Positions 23,312-32,701 of a stretch of DNA of 33,705 nt are shown here, piece after piece. How positions within the stretch are numbered: position 1 is the stretch's first letter; each line of letters begins with the position of its first letter. The stretch is from NCBI GenBank assembly GCA_020832085.1, contig JAFIFJ010000157.1:1-33705 (forward strand), read 5' to 3'. A program made the translations under genes and the position numbers. The notes beneath the pieces were generated by a model that saw only the letters and a list, made by a program, of their open reading frames with translations, made no database searches and was not told the DNA's origin. This DNA comes from Gammaproteobacteria bacterium (GTDB lineage Bacteria; Pseudomonadota; Gammaproteobacteria; Pseudomonadales; Azotimanducaceae).

Positions 23312-25715
23312 ACGATCCGAGCAGCGGCCGCCTGTGATGCCCCAGTGGCTTCTCGGGGCGCTGCACGAAGATCGTCGATTGCCGACGACATATCGGCAAG
23401 GTGTGGCCCGGGCGTACTCTGGAGCCGCTGATCCCCTTGGGCCGGATCCGGATAGGGTGGACTCCAGGTACGGAGGCGCGGACGCATCGTCGCTCGTGGG
23501 CGGGACAGGGCCGGATGTGAACGGCGATCTCGACAGCTGGCGCGAGGAACTGCTGGCGCTGATTCTGCGCATTGTCTGCGTGCTGGCCGTCGTGGTCGCA
23601 CTGCCCAGCGCCGGCTACGCCGCGTACACGGGGCAGTACTCGATCGCCGTCTTCGACGCCGCAGCCCTTCTGGCACTGTTTGCAGTCACCTTCTCCAGCA
23701 AGTTGACCTTCCGGGCCCGGACATCCTGCTTCCTGGCGATCGTTTTCCTGCTCGGCGTCTGGATGCTGGGCGAGGTACTGGTCGTCGGGCTCGGCTACCT
23801 GCTGTCCCTGCCGGTACTCGCTGCCCTGCTGCTCGGTCTGCGTCCGGCCATGGCGTTGCTCATCCTGCAGGCGCTGGTCATGCTGGTGTTCGGTTATCTG
23901 GCCGTTGCTGACCGCCCCTTCCTCGATATGGCCCATCTGCCGTTCCAGGCCTGGGCCGTCATCACCCTGAACTTCACCCTCGTCAGCGCCATGCTCGCCC
24001 TGGGCGCTTCGGTGCTGCTGAGCCGCCTCGAAGCCGCCCTGCATCATCAGCAGCAGGCCCTGCGCTCCCTGCAGCAAAGCCGCGATGGGCTGCAACAGAG
24101 TCATCGAGATCTCGAACATGAGATGGCCCGGCGCCGGCAGGTCGAGGCCGAGAACACGCGTCTGGCCCAGGTTGTGGAGCAATCCCAGGCCATGGTCCTC
24201 ATCGGTTCCGAGAAGGGTGAGATCATCTACCGCAACCGGGCCAGCGAGATGGTGTTCGAAGCAGCCCCGCATTCGCCCGTGCAGAACTTCGTCGATCTCG
24301 GCTGCGACAGCGAGACCAGGGCCCTCCTCGATGACGCCTTGCGGAAGCAGCATAACTTCGAAGGCGAGATCCGCTGGACGGGAACTTCCGGTGAGGCCCG
24401 GGTACTGCAATTGAGCCTGTCCCCGCTGCGGGAGACCGACACGGACAGCGTGATCTTCGTAGCCGTACTGCGGGACGTCACGACGGAAAAGGTGCTCGAA
24501 GATCGGTTGCGGCAGTCCCAGCGGCTGGAGGCGACCGGGACCTTCGCCGGGGGCATCGCCCATGACTTCAACAACATCATCGGCGCCATCCTCGCCCTGG
24601 CCGAGGAAACTCGCTCAGCAAGCACCGAGCCCGCCCTTCACGAAGGTATCGAGCGGATCGAGACCGCCTGCAATCGGGCCCGGGAGATCGTCCGGCAGAT
24701 GCTGCTGATCGGCCGCGGCCTCGATGCGGTCGAGCGCCGGCCCGAGCGGCTTGGCGCCCAGGTCCGCGAGGCGCTGCCGCTGCTGCGCGCCATCCTGCCC
24801 GCGCCCATCGAGATCGACCTTAAGCTCGGTCCTGAGCAGCCGGTGCGCATTCACCCCGCCGACCTCAATCAGATCCTGCTGAACCTGGCCAGCAACGCTG
24901 CGCACGCCATGGGCGGCCAGCAGCACGGTCTGTTCAGGATTACCCTGAATCGGGTGGACCCCGGGTCCGATGTACTTGATGTCCATCCGCGCCTGGACAG
25001 CTCCCGCGGATATCAGTGCCTGGGCGTCAGCGACAGTGGATGCGGCATTCCGCTGGAGCATCGGCAGCGGATTTTCGATCCGTTCTTCACCACCAAACCA
25101 CTCGGAGAAGGCACGGGCCTCGGTTTGCCCAGCGTCCACGGCATCGTCACGTCTCTGGGCGGTGACATGAGCGTCTACTCCGAGTTGGGCCAGGGCACGA
25201 CGTTTCGGATCTACCTGCCCGAAGTGGCCGAATCTGCCGAGCTCCCGGAGCCCGCGCCGGACCCTGCGAGCACCGATGAAACGCCGTCAGGGTCAGGGGA
25301 CGGCTCGCCGCACACCGGCCGCATCCTCCTGGTGGACGACGAGCCCACCATCCTCTCAATGACCGCGAGATTCCTGACCCGGGCAGGCCATGAGGTGGTG
25401 ACAGCCGCCGACGGCGATCAGGCCCGCGACATGCTGTCCCTCGAACCCAACGGCTTCGATCTGCTGATTACCGATCTGACCATGCCCGGTTGCTCGGGGG
25501 AGGAACTGATCGAGTACGCCCATGCTCTCGCGCCGCAGCTGCCGGCCATCCTCACCTCCGGGTTCGGAGGCCGGCGCCGCATGGTGGACGAGCTCGAATC
25601 CCGCAGCCTGGTCAGTTATCTGGACAAGCCGTTTCGCCAGTTCGAACTGGCCGAGCGGGTGAACGCAGCACTTGCCAGAGTCAGTGTTCAGGCGGCTGGA
25701 GACAGATCAGGGTGA
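23301..25715 (+). CDS. Membrane hybrid sensor histidine kinase
   Basis: Hybrid two-component kinase of up to 804 residues. The first 75 residues or so show no domain. Six hydrophobic helices (about 83-245) form an integral membrane sensor with short loops and no large periplasmic domain. A coiled coil (about 245-295), a PAS domain (about 295-400), HisKA with GIAHDFNNIIG (phosphorylated His421) and HATPase_c (N-box near 532; DSGCGIP, then GTGLGLPSVHG) follow. A C-terminal receiver ends it, with VDDEP, Asp725 in DLTMP and Lys776 in DKPF. No DNA-binding output or partner regulator is encoded nearby. ATG 23301 lies inside the protease gene; GTG 23517 or ATG 23337 are possible starts, none with a strong ribosome site. 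Confidence 0.92.
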   Translation: MRSERSEQRPPVMPQWLLGALHEDRRLPTTYRQGVARAYSGAADPLGPDPDRVDSRYGGADASSLVGGTGPDVNGDLDSWREELLALILRIVCVLAVVVALPSAGYAAYTGQYSIAVFDAAALLALFAVTFSSKLTFRARTSCFLAIVFLLGVWMLGEVLVVGLGYLLSLPVLAALLLGLRPAMALLILQALVMLVFGYLAVADRPFLDMAHLPFQAWAVITLNFTLVSAMLALGASVLLSRLEAALHHQQQALRSLQQSRDGLQQSHRDLEHEMARRRQVEAENTRLAQVVEQSQAMVLIGSEKGEIIYRNRASEMVFEAAPHSPVQNFVDLGCDSETRALLDDALRKQHNFEGEIRWTGTSGEARVLQLSLSPLRETDTDSVIFVAVLRDVTTEKVLEDRLRQSQRLEATGTFAGGIAHDFNNIIGAILALAEETRSASTEPALHEGIERIETACNRAREIVRQMLLIGRGLDAVERRPERLGAQVREALPLLRAILPAPIEIDLKLGPEQPVRIHPADLNQILLNLASNAAHAMGGQQHGLFRITLNRVDPGSDVLDVHPRLDSSRGYQCLGVSDSGCGIPLEHRQRIFDPFFTTKPLGEGTGLGLPSVHGIVTSLGGDMSVYSELGQGTTFRIYLPEVAESAELPEPAPDPASTDETPSGSGDGSPHTGRILLVDDEPTILSMTARFLTRAGHEVVTAADGDQARDMLSLEPNGFDLLITDLTMPGCSGEELIEYAHALAPQLPAILTSGFGGRRRMVDELESRSLVSYLDKPFRQFELAERVNAALARVSVQAAGDRSG

Positions 25716-26802
25716 TCTCGTTGCGGGACCCGAGCCGCAGCAGCGGACCCCAGGTTCCGGTTCCAGTGGACACGTACAGCCGGGTCCGACCACCATCGCC
25801 CCGGGCCATCTCGTAAAGACCCTTGATCCTCGGAAAGACCCTGCGCACCAGGAAATTGAACGGCACGATCTGGCCGTTGTGGGTATGCCCGCACAGCATC
25901 AGATCGACGCCGGCTTCGGCCGCCTCCTCGAGGCCGTCGGGCCGATGATAGAGCAACACCCTGAACCCTTCCGGCAGCGGACCGATGGCGGCGAGCCCGT
26001 CTGCAACGCGACGGCGGGAATCGGCGTCGTCGATGCCGGCGACGACGAAAGGCGGCACGCTTAAGTCGACCTCGTCACGGAGGACCCGGACGCCGAGGCT
26101 GCGCAGGCGCTCACAAATGGCTTCGAGATCGACGTAGCGCTCGTGGTTGCCGATGCAGTACCACACGGGCACCGACAGTTCGGCCAGACTGCCGATGTCC
26201 TCCCGCTGGATGTCGCGAAAATCGATCAGATCACCGGTGATCAGCACCGCGTCTGCTTCGAGCGTACGCACTTTCGCCACGATCCGGCGCAGCAGCGCGG
26301 GCTCCCGGGAGCCAATGTGAACATCACTGATCTGGACCAGACGCCAGGGCCGGTCGAGGCCGGGGGCAGGGAGCTTCAGTTCACGAACGGTCAGCAGTTG
26401 GGCGTTCACCGCCGCACCCAGACAGAGAGTGCCGGCGATTGCCGCGAGGGCCAGCCCTGAAGTCTGTCCCGGCAGCGGCAGCAGCAGATTGAGCAACTCC
26501 CACGGCAGGACGACACAGAACAGGATGAATGCCATGCCGAGCCAGGTCATGGACAGGGCGGCGACCCGCCTCGCCCAGGCGCCGGGCCACCATTCGTAGG
26601 CCAGCCGCCCCATGATCGGCACCACGATCAGGACCAGCAGGATAGGCGTGCCCGGCTCCCAGGCCGGCCAGATCAGCCAGGCCACCCGCATGGGCGGGTA
26701 GACGAGGAAGCAGAAGTAGATCGCGACGAGGATCAGCGCCGGCAGAAACAGACGCCGCAGGCCTCGACGTCGACGCCGGGAGGGGCTGCGGGCCCCGCTC
26801 AT
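25681..26802 (-). CDS. Membrane-anchored metallophosphoesterase (YaeI/YkuE-like)
   Basis: Calcineurin-like phosphoesterase of 373 residues, with about four hydrophobic helices in the first 135 residues and then the catalytic domain. The motifs are QISDVHIGS (Asp160, His162), ITGDLIDF, GNHERY, YHRPDG and GHTHNGQ (about 305-311), so the dimetal site is complete. The family includes enzymes acting on lipid A precursors or other phosphodiesters; the substrate here is unknown. I start at ATG 26802; the frame is open to 27054, but that part is Arg/Ala-rich without homology. Its 3-prime end overlaps the convergent kinase gene by 35 bases. Confidence 0.88.
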   Translation of the reverse strand: MSGARSPSRRRRRGLRRLFLPALILVAIYFCFLVYPPMRVAWLIWPAWEPGTPILLVLIVVPIMGRLAYEWWPGAWARRVAALSMTWLGMAFILFCVVLPWELLNLLLPLPGQTSGLALAAIAGTLCLGAAVNAQLLTVRELKLPAPGLDRPWRLVQISDVHIGSREPALLRRIVAKVRTLEADAVLITGDLIDFRDIQREDIGSLAELSVPVWYCIGNHERYVDLEAICERLRSLGVRVLRDEVDLSVPPFVVAGIDDADSRRRVADGLAAIGPLPEGFRVLLYHRPDGLEEAAEAGVDLMLCGHTHNGQIVPFNFLVRRVFPRIKGLYEMARGDGGRTRLYVSTGTGTWGPLLRLGSRNEITLICLQPPEH

Positions 26803-26973
26803 GGCCCCGCCCCGAGCCCTTGCCCGGCGCTGGGCGCGGCGGGTGAAGACGGAGTCGCGCTGCACTGAAAGTGGAGCGTTCGCGGCAGGATCATGGGCGG
26901 TACGGGCTCTCCAGGCGGAACGAGTATCGAGTGTGTGTCCGATTTCGGCCGGACGCGAACACCGGCCGGGCTC

Positions 26974-26979
26974 TATAGT
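26974..26979 (+). promoter_or_regulatory. Possible -10 element upstream of the Ada-AlkA gene
   Basis: TATAGT matches five of six bases of the sigma-70 -10 and stands out in GC-rich DNA about 90 bases before the chosen start. No matching -35 is seen, which would fit an activator-dependent promoter such as Ada control, but I see no clear Ada box. Confidence 0.25.
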
Positions 26980-27065
26980 ACAGGCCACGAGTGGAGACCA
27001 GACTTCTGCCATACCGCGCCCGGCCCTGCCCAGGCGTGGACGGAGGGGCCCCAAGGGCGGATCCA

Positions 27066-28631
27066 GTGGAATTCTCAGCGCACCATCGCCTTCAACTGTC
27101 GCCCGAACAGTGCGAACAGGCGCGACGCTCCCGTGATCCGCGCTTCGACGGGCGCTTTTTCGTGGCCGTCCTCAGCACCGGCATCTACTGCCGCCCGGTG
27201 TGTCCGGCACCGCTGGCCGACCCGGCGAATCAGCGCTTCCATGCAACGGCTGCAAGCGCCGAGGCAGCAGGTTACCGGCCCTGTCTGCGCTGTCGCCCGG
27301 AACGGGCGCCTGTGCCCGCCTCGGAAACGGATCTGGCGGGGCGCGCCCTGGCCCGAATCGAGCAGACGGCAACGGATGGGGGTGGCGTCGAGCAGCTGGC
27401 GGCGGACCTCGGGGTATCGAGCCGCCACTTGCGGCGCGTCCTCGAGGCACGCTTCGGAGTCGGGCCACAGGCGCTCATCGCCAACCACAGGCTCAGGGTG
27501 GCGAAGCGTCTGCTCGACGATACCGATGCGTCGATGACCGCGGTGGCGTTGGCTGCCGGCTTTGCCAGCGTGCGCACGTTCAACGCAGCCGTGGCCCGTT
27601 GCTGGCAGCGCAATCCCACGGATCTGCGCCACCTCGCCCGGCATCGGCGCTGGGAGCAGGCGCCGGCGGTAAGGCTGCGCCTCAATACTGACGGGCCTTT
27701 CGCACACATCGCCCTGGCTGACTTTTTCGCCAGGCGGGCGGTTCCAGGCCTGGAGCAGGTCGCCGATGGCAGGCTTCACCGGCGCTGGCAGACAGCTGCT
27801 GGTTCCGGGCAGGTGTCCATTGGGTTCGAGGCCGGCGGCGTCGATCTCGAACTGTCAGGACAGGGAACGCTGCCGCTGACGGACCTGCTGCGGCGTGTAC
27901 GGGTGCTGACCGACATCAGCGCGGACAGCCGTACGATCGATTCGGCCCTGGCAAGGGACCCGCTGCTGCAACCCGGGGTGGTCGCACTTCCGGGCCGCCG
28001 CGTCCCGGGCATGTGGGATCCCTTCGAAGGCGCCGTACGGGCGATCCTGGGCCAGCAGGTCAGCGTTGCGGCAGCGCGCACGCTCACGGCCCGGTTGCTG
28101 CGGCTGTGTGAAGTGACGGCACCGAAGCATCCAAGCTCCTGCGTCGATGGCAATGTGCCGGATGCCAGCGCTGGATCCACGAGCAGCGACACCTCGAAGG
28201 CCCGGGTTGATCCCAATTCCACCCGCAACGCTGAACTTCGAACCTTTCCCGAGCCTGATGTCGTGGCGGCCGCCGATCTCACCAACCTCGGCATTCCTGC
28301 CGCACGCCGCCGGGCGCTGCAGCATCTTGCCGCGTCGTGCGCTGCCGGCGAGGTCAACTTCGACGCGCCCGTGGAGCACTGGCGCGACATGCTGCTCGGT
28401 CTGCCGGGGGTCGGGCCCTGGACCGTGGAGTATCTGTGCATGCGTGCAGGCCGGGATCCGGATGCCTTTCCCGCCGGAGACTTGGTGCTGCGCACCCGGC
28501 TTGGTTGTGGGGGGCGTCTGGCCTCGGAGCGGGCGGTGCGCGAGCGAGCGCAAGCTTGGCGCCCTTGGCGCGCCTACGCGGTGCTGCAGTTGTGGGCGGC
28601 GCAGGCAAGCTCAGCCGTAACTCGCAACTGA
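27066..28631 (+). CDS. alkA: Ada-AlkA fusion: methyl-sensing regulator and 3-methyladenine DNA glycosylase II
   Basis: Alkylation-repair protein of about 521 residues. The N-terminal Ada zinc domain (about 1-85) takes methyl groups from phosphotriesters; its cysteines 42, 46, 73 and 76 have exactly the E. coli Ada spacing. An AraC-type helix-turn-helix region is at about 90-190. The AlkA N-terminal domain (about 200-315) and HhH-GPD glycosylase follow, with [20 protein letters not shown], the hairpin [12 protein letters not shown] and catalytic Asp472. A 44-residue polar insert (28113-28243) interrupts the glycosylase domain. GTG 27066 gives the usual N-terminus; GTG 27036 and 26991 are also open. 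ogt follows 31 bases later. Confidence 0.92.
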   Translation: MEFSAHHRLQLSPEQCEQARRSRDPRFDGRFFVAVLSTGIYCRPVCPAPLADPANQRFHATAASAEAAGYRPCLRCRPERAPVPASETDLAGRALARIEQTATDGGGVEQLAADLGVSSRHLRRVLEARFGVGPQALIANHRLRVAKRLLDDTDASMTAVALAAGFASVRTFNAAVARCWQRNPTDLRHLARHRRWEQAPAVRLRLNTDGPFAHIALADFFARRAVPGLEQVADGRLHRRWQTAAGSGQVSIGFEAGGVDLELSGQGTLPLTDLLRRVRVLTDISADSRTIDSALARDPLLQPGVVALPGRRVPGMWDPFEGAVRAILGQQVSVAAARTLTARLLRLCEVTAPKHPSSCVDGNVPDASAGSTSSDTSKARVDPNSTRNAELRTFPEPDVVAAADLTNLGIPAARRRALQHLAASCAAGEVNFDAPVEHWRDMLLGLPGVGPWTVEYLCMRAGRDPDAFPAGDLVLRTRLGCGGRLASERAVRERAQAWRPWRAYAVLQLWAAQASSAVTRN

Positions 28632-28662
28632 GCCAACGCATCCCATCAATGAGGACCTGACG

Positions 28663-29190
28663 ATGATGGCTGAACGGACGGTTGATTCCCTGCTGTGGTC
28701 CGAGATGTCGAGTCCGCTGGGACGTCTGCTGCTGGTGGCCGGCAGTGACGGCCTGCGGCGGATCCTGCTGCCGGACCCGGGCGGTCCCGTCGGACCTGAG
28801 GCCTGTTGGCATCGAGACGATGAGCAACTGGCAGCAGCGCGTGGGCAACTCGAGGAGTATTTTGCGGGTGCACGGCAGCGCTTCGACCTGCCCTTGGCGC
28901 CGCGGGGCACGCCGTTCCAGCTGGCGGTGCTGAACGCCCTGGCGGAGATTCCCTTCGGCGTGACCCGGACCTACGGCGAGATCGCCCGCCGCCTTGGTCA
29001 ACCGACCGCCAGTCGTGCGGTCGGGGCGGCAAATGGCCGCAACCCGCTGGCGATTGTGCTGCCCTGCCATCGGGTCATCGGCAGCGACGGATCACTCACG
29101 GGCTATGCCGGCGGGCTCGCTGCCAAGCGCTGGCTGCTGCGTCACGAGGGCGTGGCGATCCCTGAAGGGCAGCCGTCCCTGTTCGGCTGA
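28663..29190 (+). CDS. ogt: Methylated-DNA--protein-cysteine methyltransferase
   Basis: Suicide repair protein that moves the methyl group from O6-methylguanine to its own cysteine. The 175-residue protein has a short N-terminal domain and the C-terminal DNA-binding domain, with the recognition helix [14 protein letters not shown] and active site PCHRV (Cys135), then the [13 protein letters not shown] tail typical of the family. ATG 28663 has GAGGA seven bases upstream. It lies 31 bases after the Ada-AlkA gene, so the two probably form an adaptive-response operon. The gene could also be named adaB-like; function is the same. Confidence 0.95.
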   Translation: MMAERTVDSLLWSEMSSPLGRLLLVAGSDGLRRILLPDPGGPVGPEACWHRDDEQLAAARGQLEEYFAGARQRFDLPLAPRGTPFQLAVLNALAEIPFGVTRTYGEIARRLGQPTASRAVGAANGRNPLAIVLPCHRVIGSDGSLTGYAGGLAAKRWLLRHEGVAIPEGQPSLFG

Positions 29191-29266
29191 CATCACCTGC
29201 TTGCCCTCTGTCCTGGGTGCACTGTTACGCTGTTGCCAGCGTTGACTCGAGGTGGAGGGTGGTGAG

Positions 29267-30595
29267 GTGGAGAGGGTTCCCGGGCTCCGACACGGATTTG
29301 GCGCAGGCCTGCTCATGACTTTGTTGGTAGCGCTGCAGGCGCAGGCAGAAGTGGATGAGGTTGCGCTGCTCAAGGAGCAACTGGAGGCGTTGCAGCAGCG
29401 ACTGGAGGACCTCGAGCGCCGTCTGGATGGCAGTGGTCGAACGCCGGCTCAGAGCATGCGTACTCCGGAGTCCCGATTCGAGACCGAACTGCTCGATCAG
29501 GCCGTGACCGGGGCCGAGCGGGTCGAGGAAGCACAGGTCGCCGCGATTGATGAACCTGCGCCGATCCGCTTCGGTGGCGCCCTGCGCTTCAACCACTTCT
29601 TGCGTGAAGACGTGAGCGATTCCCGCACTCGCCGCGGCGACAGCGGCTTCGACCTGTTCCGGCTCAATGTGGACGGTGAGATCCGTGAGATCATCCTGTC
29701 GGCGGAATACCGCTACTCGCCCAGCATGGATGTGATCCGCCACGGCTGGATCGGCTACCGGTTTGCCGACGACAGTATGGTCAAGCTCGGCATTCACAGG
29801 GTGCCCTTCGGGCTCCTGCCCTTCGCGTCCCACAACTTCTGGGACGGCGTCCCGTTCTACGCCGGCTTTTCGGACAATCACGACCTCGGAGTCGCGTACC
29901 AACGCAGTGACGGCCCTTGGGACTTCCACCTCGCATTCTACAAGAACGAGGAACTCGGCAGCGCCGGCACCCTCGCGCGTTATGCACCGGACGTGGTCCG
30001 CCAGGGCGAGCAGCAGAACGAGGAAATCAACCGCTTCAACGCCCGCGCAGCCTACACGCTCGGCCGGGACACCGGCTGCGAGCACGAACTCGGGGTCTCC
30101 GGTCAGCGGGCGGATCTCGTCAATGCCACCACCGACAGCCGGGGCAATCACTGGGCCCTGGCCGGGCATCTCGACAGCCGCTGTGGCCGCTGGAACCTGC
30201 AGATTCAGGGCATCCGCTACGTCTACGACCCGGACAACCCCGCAGGCGTAAGCAATGACAGCGTCCGGCTGGGCGCTTTCGGCACCAGCTTTGATCTCGC
30301 AGCCCGTGGCAAGCTTGCAGTTGCCAACCTTGCCTACAACTTCGCGCTGCGGGATTCCTGGCTCGATCAGGTGATCTGCTACAACAACTACTCGCGCCTC
30401 TTCAAAGACGTTGGCGCTGGCCGCGATTCAGAGCTCAACACGGTTGGCTGCGGCATCGGCGCTGGGCCGCTGTTCGCGTACGTGGACCTCATCTTCGCGC
30501 GCAACATGCTGTTCTTCGGTGACGGCAGCATGGCGGACAGCGATGATGATCGCTGGCGGGGCCGCCTCAACATCAATCTGGGATACTACTGGTGA
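29267..30595 (+). CDS. Outer-membrane porin with N-terminal coiled coil
   Basis: Predicted beta-barrel porin of 442 residues. A signal peptide (about 1-24, ending QAQA) is followed by a heptad coiled coil (about 27-55, ALLKEQLEALQQRLEDLERR), as in trimeric porins. A linker leads to a barrel (about 95-442) made of alternating strands, with motifs such as RFGGALRFNHFLRED and LGIHRVPFGLLPFASHNFWD. It ends in Tyr-Tyr-Trp, the aromatic C-terminus used by the BAM machinery. It resembles OprO/P-type and related substrate-specific porins, but the substrate is unknown. GTG 29267 has GGAGGG seven bases upstream, better than GTG 29252. The stop overlaps the next gene (GTGA). Confidence 0.82.
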   Translation: MERVPGLRHGFGAGLLMTLLVALQAQAEVDEVALLKEQLEALQQRLEDLERRLDGSGRTPAQSMRTPESRFETELLDQAVTGAERVEEAQVAAIDEPAPIRFGGALRFNHFLREDVSDSRTRRGDSGFDLFRLNVDGEIREIILSAEYRYSPSMDVIRHGWIGYRFADDSMVKLGIHRVPFGLLPFASHNFWDGVPFYAGFSDNHDLGVAYQRSDGPWDFHLAFYKNEELGSAGTLARYAPDVVRQGEQQNEEINRFNARAAYTLGRDTGCEHELGVSGQRADLVNATTDSRGNHWALAGHLDSRCGRWNLQIQGIRYVYDPDNPAGVSNDSVRLGAFGTSFDLAARGKLAVANLAYNFALRDSWLDQVICYNNYSRLFKDVGAGRDSELNTVGCGIGAGPLFAYVDLIFARNMLFFGDGSMADSDDDRWRGRLNINLGYYW

Positions 30596-31680
30596 GTGTT
30601 TTGCGACGATCGACGCTGCTGTTTGTGACCGTCATGGTGCTGCTGCCTGCCGCAGCAGCTGATCGCCTGACAGTCGTATCCTGGGGCGGCGCATACGTTA
30701 AGAGCCAGATGCTCGGATTCATCCTGCCTTACGAGGAGGTCAGCGGCACGACGGTGGACGTCCTCGAGTACACCGGCGGCATTGACGAGGTGCGCTCCCA
30801 GGTGCGCTCCTGGAACGTGCGCTGGGACGTGGTGGACATGGAACTGTTCGATGCGCAGCGGGCTTGCCGCGAGAATCTGCTGATGCCATTCGACCACGAT
30901 ACCCTGCCGCCGGCCCCGGACGGCACGCCGGCACGAGAGGACTTTATCGAAGGCAGCCTGCTGCGCTGTGGTATCGGCAACGTCGTCGCCGCCACCGTGG
31001 TCGCCTACGACCAGGATCGTATCGAGCAACCGCCGCAGAGCATCGAGGACTTCTTCGACGTCCAGCGTTTTCCGGGGCGGCGCGGCCTGCGACGCTCGCC
31101 GAAAGTGAACCTGGAGTGGGCGCTGATCGCAGATGGGGTGCCTCGAGAGGAGGTCTACCGAGTGCTGAACACTGACGAGGGCGTGGAGCGTGCGTTTCGT
31201 GTGCTCAGTCGGATCAAGCCCTGGGTCGACTGGTGGCGCAGCGGAGAGGAGGCAATCCGGCTCCTGGAGACTGGCCGCGTGAGCATGACATCGGTATTCA
31301 ACGGACGCGTGTTCGATGCGGTGCAGCGCGGCGAGAACTTCGCAATCCTTTGGGACCATCAGGTCTGGTTCATGGACGTCTGGGTCATCCCCCGCAACGG
31401 GCGACGCACCGAGCAGGCCGCCGACTTCATTCGCTTCGCCACCAATACGGAAAGCCTGGCCAGACAGATGCGTCATATTCCCTACGGACCCGTGCGCCGG
31501 TCGGCGCTGGAGCGAATCGACCCGGAGATTCGCCGGCAACTGCCCACAGCGGCGGAAAACACGGCCACGGCAATCGAGGGTGATGCGGAATGGTGGGCTG
31601 CCAATCTGGACCGGCTCACCGGGCGCTTCGAACGCTGGCTGGAGCGCCCGGTGATGGTACCGAGGGAGCTGCCGAACTGA
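30592..31680 (+). CDS. Periplasmic substrate-binding protein, polyamine (PotD-like) type
   Basis: Extracellular solute-binding protein of 362 residues, of the spermidine/putrescine group. A signal peptide (about 1-23, ending AAAA) leads to LTVVSWGGAYVKSQ, the usual first strand. Domain features include the TGGIDEVRSQV hinge region, the WDVVDME and GNVVAATVVAYD strands, and AILWDHQVWFMDVWVIPRNG near the second crossover. The GTG 30592 start overlaps the porin stop by four bases, so the two are translationally coupled. No ABC permease or ATPase gene lies within the window, so the inner-membrane partner is missing locally. Whether it binds polyamine or another small cation is not shown. Confidence 0.88.
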   Translation: MSVLRRSTLLFVTVMVLLPAAAADRLTVVSWGGAYVKSQMLGFILPYEEVSGTTVDVLEYTGGIDEVRSQVRSWNVRWDVVDMELFDAQRACRENLLMPFDHDTLPPAPDGTPAREDFIEGSLLRCGIGNVVAATVVAYDQDRIEQPPQSIEDFFDVQRFPGRRGLRRSPKVNLEWALIADGVPREEVYRVLNTDEGVERAFRVLSRIKPWVDWWRSGEEAIRLLETGRVSMTSVFNGRVFDAVQRGENFAILWDHQVWFMDVWVIPRNGRRTEQAADFIRFATNTESLARQMRHIPYGPVRRSALERIDPEIRRQLPTAAENTATAIEGDAEWWAANLDRLTGRFERWLERPVMVPRELPN

Positions 31681-31692
31681 GGCCCGCAGATT

Positions 31693-32667
31693 TCAGATGG
31701 GTGCCACGGTGAGGGTCAGCCGGCCTGCATAGCTGCCGGGCTGGGCGGTGGCGAGTACGGTCTCGTCGATGCGGACCCGGACGCTGGCATTGGTGGCTCC
31801 GCCGCAATCCGTGGCTGCAGCGTGGGCATTGCCCGCCGCCACCGGCGCCCCGCCTGCGGTGAGGCTGCGCCAGCCGCTGCCATCGCTGTAGTCCACCGCA
31901 AACGGCAGTTCCACGCCGTCCTTGGCCACCACGAAGGCCTGGCCCGCCCCCTGGCCGCTGGCCTCTACCAGATAAGCTCCTGCCGGATCGTTGCGGTAGA
32001 CACAGAGCGCATCACTGCCGCTGAGGTCACCGCTGCCGGGGAAGAACCCCAGCGCGATGTCGTTGAGGCTGGAGATCCGCACCAGGTCGGGAATCTCCAC
32101 CCGGATCACGAAGGTGGTGGAGTCGGTGTCCCGGCCATTGGAGCCACCGTTGATCTCGAGACTGAACTGACCCGTGTAGACTCCGGCCCGGGCCCCGGCC
32201 AGTTCACTGCCGAGCAGGCGGACGATGAGGCGACCATTGGGGCCGCCCCGGGGGCAGCCGAGTTCGTCTCCGGTCTTGTCCGTGGCGGTGCCCACGTTCG
32301 GCGACAGGACCTCCTCGACGCCACTGCGCAGGTCGCGCAGACGCAGTTCGAGGTTCAGGAAGTGACCGCCATCCACATGGGCAAGGCGAAAGCTGCTGCC
32401 GCTGGCGCTGCCATCGAGGGACTCGACTTTGGCCCCGAACTCGCGCAGCTGATTGTCGTTGTTCGCGGTCAGCCGATTGCCCACCACGGAGACGGCACAG
32501 AAGTCCCGGCTCGCCGTCAGCTGCCCGGTTCCCGGCGACCAGTGGCCGAAGTCGAAGTTGGACAGCGGCGTCACGGCCACCGCGCCCTGGGCCAGCAGGG
32601 GCAGCAGACCAGCCAGCAGCAGACCCACGCCCAGCAGCGCGCGGGCGAGACCGCGTACCGGTGGCAT
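31693..32667 (-). CDS. Two-domain SCPU-like secreted protein, possible fimbrial tip subunit
   Basis: A 324-residue exported protein with a signal peptide of about 29 residues and two related beta-sandwich domains. The N-terminal one (about 32-195) opens LSNFDFGHWSPGTGQL. The C-terminal one (about 197-324) opens RISSLNDIALGFFPGSGDL and has LCVYRN and DCGGATNASVRV. The second domain is clearly homologous to the neighbouring 32833-33372 protein. The pattern recalls spore-coat-U/Csu pilins, where a two-domain protein is the tip adhesin; that role is inference. The in-frame start ATG 32667 lacks a ribosome site. A strong site with ATG 32704 is out of frame because of a 13-base duplication. The 3-prime end is 12 bases from the convergent binding-protein gene. 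Confidence 0.7.
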   Translation of the reverse strand: MPPVRGLARALLGVGLLLAGLLPLLAQGAVAVTPLSNFDFGHWSPGTGQLTASRDFCAVSVVGNRLTANNDNQLREFGAKVESLDGSASGSSFRLAHVDGGHFLNLELRLRDLRSGVEEVLSPNVGTATDKTGDELGCPRGGPNGRLIVRLLGSELAGARAGVYTGQFSLEINGGSNGRDTDSTTFVIRVEIPDLVRISSLNDIALGFFPGSGDLSGSDALCVYRNDPAGAYLVEASGQGAGQAFVVAKDGVELPFAVDYSDGSGWRSLTAGGAPVAAGNAHAAATDCGGATNASVRVRIDETVLATAQPGSYAGRLTLTVAPI

Positions 32668-32691
32668 GAATGGGTGGCATGAATGGGTGGC
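32660..32691. repeat. 13-base tandem duplication across the start codon
   Basis: The unit GTGGCATGAATGG (plus strand) is present as 32661-32673 and 32674-32686, with the period-13 match extending over 32660-32691. On the minus strand each copy carries an ATG. Thirteen is not a multiple of three, so copy number sets the reading frame from the upstream ATG at 32704. Confidence 0.9.
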
Positions 32692-32701
32692 TGGCGGTGG
32701 T

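Noticed and set aside
26803..27054. N-terminal extension of the metallophosphoesterase
   Set aside because: The extra 84 codons are Arg/Ala-rich, overlap the region carrying the TATAGT for the divergent gene, and would place a long basic stretch before the first membrane helix.
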